From contig JAWKRG010000002.1 of NCBI GenBank assembly GCA_041389725.1, forward strand, positions 310,001-374,000: a DNA stretch of 64,000 nucleotides, read 5' to 3'. The translations under genes and the position numbers were made by a program. Shown here in pieces: positions 59,823 through 64,000 of this stretch (positions are counted from its first letter, which is position 1; each line of letters opens with the position of its first letter). Below the pieces are notes generated by a model. That model was given only the letters and a program-made list of their open reading frames with translations. It had not been told where the DNA came from and searched no databases. The DNA is from Polyangiaceae bacterium. GTDB taxonomy: Bacteria > Myxococcota_A > Polyangia > Polyangiales > Polyangiaceae.

Positions 59823-60533
59823 ATGGCCGACACCACCAAGAAACGCAAGGGCAAGAAGACCGGCTCCCCCAAACCCAAGCGCTACGAGCGGCGCTTCGCG
59901 GCCGACAGTATGCAGAGTTCCAAGGGCTCCGCACTGCTGGGTGCCGCAGGCGCGCTGGCCCTCGGTGCAGGAGTGTACGCCAAATGGATCCGCGAACAGC
60001 CCTTGGACTACGGAACGTATCTGGTTGCCGGTGGCGCGATCGTGCTGGGAGCAGCGATGTGGTTCGGCGACGTGTCGGGCACGCCGGTGCGCGTTGGCGA
60101 CGGCGGAGTGGTCGTAGAGCGAGGTTCGGACGTGGTGCGCATCATGTGGTGCGACGTCGAGCGGATCCGCAAGGTGGGCAACAACCTCGTCGTGACGAGC
60201 GAAGGCACCAACCTGGAGATCCCAATCAACGCCCACAAGCTAGCGATCGCGTGGATCCTCAAGGAAGCGGCGGAGCGCGTGCCTGATGTGCTCGACGTCA
60301 AGCCAAGCGCCGTGGACGGCCTTCCAGAGCCACGCGACACCGACGGCGAGCGCATCGTGGTGAAGGATCTTCAGATTGCTGGGCGGCGCTGCCGTTCGAG
60401 TGACAAGCTGATCACGCTCGAGCGCGACGCTCGCGTGTGCGCCAATTGCGGCGAGGTGTATCACCACCAGCACATACCGACGCGCTGCGAAACCTGCGAA
60501 AGCGACCTGGGCAAGCGCGCCCTGCGCATCTGA
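59823..60533 (+). CDS. Membrane protein with C-terminal zinc ribbon
   Basis: The 236-residue protein has a basic N-terminus (MADTTKKRKGKKTGSPKPKR) and two TM helices (about 35-53, 63-82). A cytoplasmic domain of about 110 residues follows, ending in a zinc ribbon: CANCGEVYHHQHIPTRCETC. The ribbon suggests binding to nucleic acid or a protein partner. No family recognised. The gene lies 108 bases before the acyl-CoA dehydrogenase, with a separate ribosome site for that gene. Confidence 0.75.
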   Translation: MADTTKKRKGKKTGSPKPKRYERRFAADSMQSSKGSALLGAAGALALGAGVYAKWIREQPLDYGTYLVAGGAIVLGAAMWFGDVSGTPVRVGDGGVVVERGSDVVRIMWCDVERIRKVGNNLVVTSEGTNLEIPINAHKLAIAWILKEAAERVPDVLDVKPSAVDGLPEPRDTDGERIVVKDLQIAGRRCRSSDKLITLERDARVCANCGEVYHHQHIPTRCETCESDLGKRALRI

Positions 60534-60641
60534 CCGGGGATTTCTCCGCGTTCGCGTGAGGATTCGTGGGGCAAGGCCCGGCGAAGAGCCCCGGTGCACA
60601 ACCGATTGCGACCGCAGTGCGGCGGCACTAGGGAGCGAGTC

Positions 60642-61520
60642 ATGACGGCGGTAAAGTGCATCGCGGTGCTGGGCGCTGGCACCATGGGTCGAGGGATCGC
60701 GCAGCTGTGCGCAGGTCGCGGAGTCGAAGTTCGACTCTTCGACGTGTCCCAAGACGTGTTGGCGCGAGCGACGGAGGCCGTGAGCCAGCAGCTGAAGAAT
60801 CTGGTGAACAAGGGCAAGCTCACGGCGGAAGCTGCGGCCAGTACCGAGGCGCGCATCGGTCGTCACACGGAACTCGAGAGCGCCTGCGCGAACACCGAGT
60901 TGGTGGTCGAGGCCGCGCCGGAGCGAATGGACCTCAAGGTCGACCTGATGGGAAAGGTCGTCCCACTGGTGTCGTCGACCACGCTTCTGGCGTCGAACAC
61001 GTCGAGCCTCTCCTTGACCGAACTCGGCAATCGCATCGGCGAGCCGGCAAGGACCGTCGGTCTGCACTTCTTCAATCCGCCGCCAGTGATGCCCCTACTC
61101 GAGATCGTGCGTGGCCTTGGAACGGACGCGAGCAGCATCGACCGCGCCCTGGAGTTCGCCGCGCAAATCGGCAAGGAACCCATAGTGGTCAACGACGTTC
61201 CTGGTTTCGCGAGCAGCAGGCTCGGCGTCGCCTTGGGCGCGGAAGCCATTCGCATGCTCGAGTCGGGCGTTGCGCGAGCTCGAGACATCGACCGCGCCAT
61301 GGAGCTCGGCTATCGCCACCCCATGGGTCCCTTGAAGCTCACGGATTTGGTCGGACTCGACGTTCGCCTCGCCATCCTGGAGCACCTTCATCGCGAGGTC
61401 GGGGACCAGTTCCGCCCGCCGGCCCTGCTCCGGCAAATGGTGCGCGCCGGACGCCTGGGAAAGAAGGTGGGCCTTGGCTTCTATCGCTGGACGGACGAAG
61501 GCCCAGTTGCGATAGATTGA
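60642..61520 (+). CDS. 3-hydroxyacyl-CoA (3-hydroxybutyryl-CoA) dehydrogenase
   Basis: The protein is 292 residues from the ATG at 60642, with GGGAG upstream. It oxidises 3-hydroxyacyl-CoA with NAD. It shows IAVLGAGTMGRGIAQLCAGRG (NAD-binding), then HFFNPPPVMPLLEIV with the catalytic His, and the C-terminal GYRHPMGPLKLTDLVGLD. Single-domain length fits the Hbd/PaaH subclass. It is likely involved in fatty-acid or butyrate metabolism. A TIGR02265-like gene follows 21 bases later. Confidence 0.93.
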   Translation: MTAVKCIAVLGAGTMGRGIAQLCAGRGVEVRLFDVSQDVLARATEAVSQQLKNLVNKGKLTAEAAASTEARIGRHTELESACANTELVVEAAPERMDLKVDLMGKVVPLVSSTTLLASNTSSLSLTELGNRIGEPARTVGLHFFNPPPVMPLLEIVRGLGTDASSIDRALEFAAQIGKEPIVVNDVPGFASSRLGVALGAEAIRMLESGVARARDIDRAMELGYRHPMGPLKLTDLVGLDVRLAILEHLHREVGDQFRPPALLRQMVRAGRLGKKVGLGFYRWTDEGPVAID

Positions 61521-61541
61521 TCACCGAGGGCGAGACGAGCG

Positions 61542-62102
61542 GTGGACGAGAGCAGAGTCAAAGGGTACGCGCTTCTGTCGTACGTCACGCCGCTACAGCG
61601 TGAGAAGAGCGCGCTCTGGGCCGAGGTGGAGACCCAGCTCAGCCACGATGGACAGCGCTTCTTCAGTCACCCCATCTACGCCAACAGCTGGTACGAGCGA
61701 CGCTACCTGCACGACTTCATGGACGCGTATCGCCGCGCGATTCGCAACGATCCCGCCGAACTTCGCGAGCTCGGTGCGATGGCAGCGCGCTACCAACTAC
61801 ACGTCATCTACCGAATCTTCCTCAAGTTCGCGACGCCCGCCATGGTGTTCAACCGCGCTTCAAGCGTGTGGAGCCGCCAAAGCACGTCCGGCAGCTTCGT
61901 GGTGGTGGAAGAAGGCGACGACTTCTTGGTCGGACAGCTGGACGATTCGGATCTGCCCAAGGGCATTCCCGAGGTGATGGCAGGCTGGAGCGACACGATC
62001 ATCTCGATGCTGGGTCGCACCCCCTACCCGACGACGATCGAGCCGGTCTCACCGCGACGCTGGCGCTTTCGCGTCAGCTGGGTGTCCCGCGCGCGGCGCT
62101 GA
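61542..62102 (+). CDS. TIGR02265/DUF2378-like protein (third of three)
   Basis: The protein is 186 residues from a GTG at 61542. It shows a helical front (RVKGYALLSYVTPLQREKS), the central block YERRYLHDFMDAYRRAIRND, and a beta-rich end in WRFRVSWVSRARR. Layout is like the two other members in the window, but sequence is strongly diverged. It follows the dehydrogenase gene by 21 bases and may be cotranscribed. Confidence 0.6.
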   Translation: MDESRVKGYALLSYVTPLQREKSALWAEVETQLSHDGQRFFSHPIYANSWYERRYLHDFMDAYRRAIRNDPAELRELGAMAARYQLHVIYRIFLKFATPAMVFNRASSVWSRQSTSGSFVVVEEGDDFLVGQLDDSDLPKGIPEVMAGWSDTIISMLGRTPYPTTIEPVSPRRWRFRVSWVSRARR

Positions 62103-62140
62103 GGGTCGCGGCAGAAGATGCGCTGGCGGCGACACGGGAG

Positions 62141-62590
62141 GTGCAGGTCTTCCCGCTGTGGGCCGGAACTGCCAAGCACCTCCCCGCCTGGTATCTTCGA
62201 GAGGCGGGAGGAGCTTCGGGAAGCGGCTCGGCAGGCTCGGGCGCCGCTGGCTCCGGCGGGGTGGCGGGGCTCGACGCTTCGGTTGGAGGAACTTCGGGCA
62301 GTGGCTCGAAGGCTACCGGCGGCTCCGTGACGCTTTTCGATAGCGTGCTGACCGGCGGAATCTACGACTTTCTGGAAACGGACGGCGAGTACCTCTACTT
62401 CAGTCGCGTCGACTACCTCGGCGCGTTCCTCGAACGCAAACACAAGTGCGGAGGCCCCCGCATCGAACTGATGCACCTCCCAGAGGACACGCGGGCAACG
62501 GCACTCGCGGTCGACGAGACGTACGTCTACTGGGCACAGCGCGGCCTCGTATCGTCGCAGGACGACGGGTTGTACCGGGCCGCAAAGTAG
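62141..62590 (+). pseudogene. Fragment of a beta-propeller lipoprotein gene
   Basis: The frame from about 62141 encodes 149 residues. It has a Gly/Ser/Ala spacer (GGASGSGSAGSGAAGSGG) like those that follow lipoboxes, but no signal peptide before it. It then has one or two blades of a propeller of the kind seen in myxobacterial lipoproteins (DGEYLYFSRVDYLG, ALAVDETYVYWAQRG). The rest of the propeller is missing. It is probably a degraded gene that lost both its N-terminus and most of its blades. Confidence 0.6.
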
Positions 62591-62670
62591 CGCCGTACGC
62601 GCGAAGAAGCGACCGCCGCCGCAGGCATGAAGCGAGGGCTCTCCAGACCATGTAGTCGCTTCCGGTGGGC

Positions 62671-62973
62671 TCAGAGTCCGAAGGACTGACGTTCATGCTG
62701 AAACGGATTCACGACGATGGTGCCGTCGAAGTCCTGTGCGTCTTGCAAATCCTCCGTCAACAAGTAGCGGCAGGACGCTCGCTGTGCGGCGGAGACTATC
62801 AGCGCGTCCCAAAACGACAGCGCAAACCGATCTTCCAGCTCGAAGGCTCTTCCGAGAAGCTCGGATGAAGCTTGGCTGTCCACCCATCCTTTCGCAACGG
62901 GCTGCTTCTTCGCCTCGGCCGAGTCCCGGCGAGGCACCAACACGTTGGTGTCGACGAAGAAGAGATCACTCAT
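62671..62973 (-). CDS. PIN-domain (VapC-like) toxin lacking its centre
   Basis: The 100-residue protein has the PIN start (FFVDTNVLV, first Asp) and end (RFALSFWDALIVSAA, second Asp, then LLTEDLQDAQDFDGTIVVNPF). The segment between about residues 30 and 50 is missing. Compared with the usual 130-140 residues, the central helices that carry the catalytic Glu are gone. The toxin is probably inactive. Its start overlaps the antitoxin stop by eight bases, the normal VapBC layout. Confidence 0.82.
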   Translation of the reverse strand: MSDLFFVDTNVLVPRRDSAEAKKQPVAKGWVDSQASSELLGRAFELEDRFALSFWDALIVSAAQRASCRYLLTEDLQDAQDFDGTIVVNPFQHERQSFGL

Positions 62974-63193
62974 GCAGATCTTCGCGCTTGGGATAGCGCG
63001 CTCTGGCCGCTTTCAGCGGTCGGGCATCGCGTGCGAGATCACGCGCCATGGCTTGCGCGTAGACCTCGTCCTCGTGCATCCGCGCCTCGAGAACGCGCGA
63101 CACGAACTTGGACACACTCGTGTCTTGCTCGGCGGCAGCGATCCGCACCCAGCGCGCGACGCGTTCGTCCAGGCTGACGGTGAGGTTTCTCAT
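62966..63193 (-). CDS. VapB-like ribbon-helix-helix antitoxin
   Basis: The protein is 75 residues from the ATG at 63193 (a GTG at 63214 would add seven residues). The N-terminal MRNLTVSLDERVARWVRIAA, then TSVSKFVSRVLEARM, forms a ribbon-helix-helix DNA-binding domain, and the charged C-terminus would contact the toxin. It overlaps the toxin gene by eight bases. The antitoxin may still control its own operon even if the toxin is dead. Confidence 0.82.
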   Translation of the reverse strand: MRNLTVSLDERVARWVRIAAAEQDTSVSKFVSRVLEARMHEDEVYAQAMARDLARDARPLKAARARYPKREDLHE

Positions 63194-63260
63194 CTCACGA
63201 GTGTGGTGATTCACAGGTTTCGTGTCAAACCCGATGGGCGAGTCAAGCCTTCAGCCATGC

Positions 63261-63944
63261 TCAGAACGCGCAGACGGCGATGCCACGTGGCACGGCGGGG
63301 CGGGACATGCAGCGGTCGACCCAAGGCTGCACGTGCGTGAAGGATGCGTAGTCCAGGTGCTCTTTGCCCTTGTAGTAGTCGAGGGCGTTGACCCAGGGAA
63401 AGGTCGCGATGTCCGCGATGGTGTACTCGTCCCCGGCCAGGTACTGCGCTGCCGCTAGGCGCGCGTCCAGCACACCCAGCAGTCGTTTGGCTTCTTTGCC
63501 GTAGCGCTCGAGGGCGTATTCGTCACTGGTCTTGTCGCGCGCGAACTTGAAGAAGTGACCGAACTGGCCGAAGAACGGGCCGACGCTCGCCATCTGAAAG
63601 AACAGCCACTGCGTCACGTCCCAACGCTGAGCTGCGGGCATGAGCTTGCCCGTCTTCTCAGCCAGGTAGAGCAGGATGGCACCGGACTCCATCAACACGA
63701 TCGGCTTTCCCCCAGGACCGGCGGGATCGACGAGTGCGGGGATCTTCGAGTTGGGGTTCAGCTTCTTGTAGTCGTCGTCGAACTGGTCGCCCGCCATGAT
63801 GTCGATCTTGTGAGCGTCATAAGGCAGGCCCAGCTCCTCCAAGGCGATGCCCACCTTTTGACCGTTAGGAGTGGCCAAGGAGTAGAGCTGAATGCGGTCG
63901 GGGTGCTGGGGCGGCCAGCGCTTGGGATAGGGGAAATCGCTCAT
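63261..63944 (-). CDS. Nu-class-like glutathione S-transferase (YfcG/YghU type)
   Basis: The protein is 227 residues from the ATG at 63944. It shows IQLYSLATPNGQKVGIALEE, LNPNSKIPALVDP, and the ESGAILLYLAE glutathione-contact motif; the C-terminal domain has FQMASVGPFFGQFGHF and DEYTIADIATFPWVNAL. These match the YfcG/YghU/Ure2p-like group, which has disulphide-bond reductase activity with glutathione. The start is preferred over one at 63998 because the family N-terminus begins near SDFPYPKRWPP. The gene is not related in sequence to the GST-fold gene at 6480-7208. Confidence 0.9.
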   Translation of the reverse strand: MSDFPYPKRWPPQHPDRIQLYSLATPNGQKVGIALEELGLPYDAHKIDIMAGDQFDDDYKKLNPNSKIPALVDPAGPGGKPIVLMESGAILLYLAEKTGKLMPAAQRWDVTQWLFFQMASVGPFFGQFGHFFKFARDKTSDEYALERYGKEAKRLLGVLDARLAAAQYLAGDEYTIADIATFPWVNALDYYKGKEHLDYASFTHVQPWVDRCMSRPAVPRGIAVCAF

Positions 63945-64000
63945 GTCGCACTTCGGATAGTACTCGACCCAGGGCGGCGGAATGCGCGAAGCGCGCACAA

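Overview
The window is GC-rich, densely coded chromosomal DNA, most likely from a myxobacterium of the Polyangia/Sorangiineae type (Myxococcota). The signs are: many lipoproteins whose lipobox is followed by Gly/Ser/Ala-rich spacers; a MYXO-CTERM sorting tail on a secreted protease; a eukaryote-like Ser/Thr kinase; three proteins resembling the Myxococcales-restricted TIGR02265/DUF2378 family; and PEGA, MopE-like and thrombospondin type-3 repeat proteins. There is no rRNA, CRISPR array, prophage or complete insertion sequence. Mobile DNA is limited to one 171-bp MITE-like element.

Layout. 1-9.4 kb: the end of a Gly-rich membrane protein coupled to an RluA-type pseudouridine synthase, then a minus-strand run of dnaK, a GST-fold protein, a geranylgeranyl-reductase-like flavoprotein, a large lipoprotein and a DUF2207-like membrane protein. 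9.4-16.8 kb: tRNA-Ala, a diheme cytochrome lipoprotein, a trypsin-like protease, a double SRPBCC protein, an FGE/SUMF1-fold protein, pcm, YqgE, a MEMO-family protein and a metallo-beta-lactamase-fold hydrolase. 16.8-21.2 kb: a Ser/Thr kinase translationally coupled to a TonB-dependent receptor with an N-terminal TPR-PEGA extension. 21.3-27.3 kb: two von Willebrand A proteins, a hot-dog protein, and lipoproteins and membrane proteins. 27.3-35.4 kb: a tRNA-Cys/udk unit, an MFS transporter with an inserted PDZ-like domain, a degenerate HD-GYP signalling protein, rplM-rpsI with a terminator, and argC.

35.3-45 kb: a 48-bp tandem repeat that includes the 3' end of argC, a 25-Cys lipoprotein, a 3D-domain lipoprotein, uvrB, a small lipoprotein, an uppP-manC envelope operon, and a large amidohydrolase-TSP3 lipoprotein with the MITE placed exactly at its stop codon. 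45-51 kb: DUF962, TlpA-like, NtrY-like kinase, a conserved unknown, M18 aminopeptidase and YbaK. 51-60 kb: a coupled three-gene unit (MopE-like repeat protein, Cys-rich lipoprotein, multihaem cytochrome with nine haem-like motifs), TIGR02265-like proteins and a propeller lipoprotein. 60-64 kb: a 3-hydroxyacyl-CoA dehydrogenase, a propeller gene fragment, a VapBC pair with a toxin lacking its centre, and a Nu-class GST.

The best candidates for undescribed biology are the PDZ-bearing MFS transporter (28265-30148), the MopE-like/multihaem operon (52814-56633), the coupled kinase-receptor pair (16785-21178), and the MITE and minisatellite at gene 3' ends. Function calls rest on motifs read by eye. 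No database search was run.
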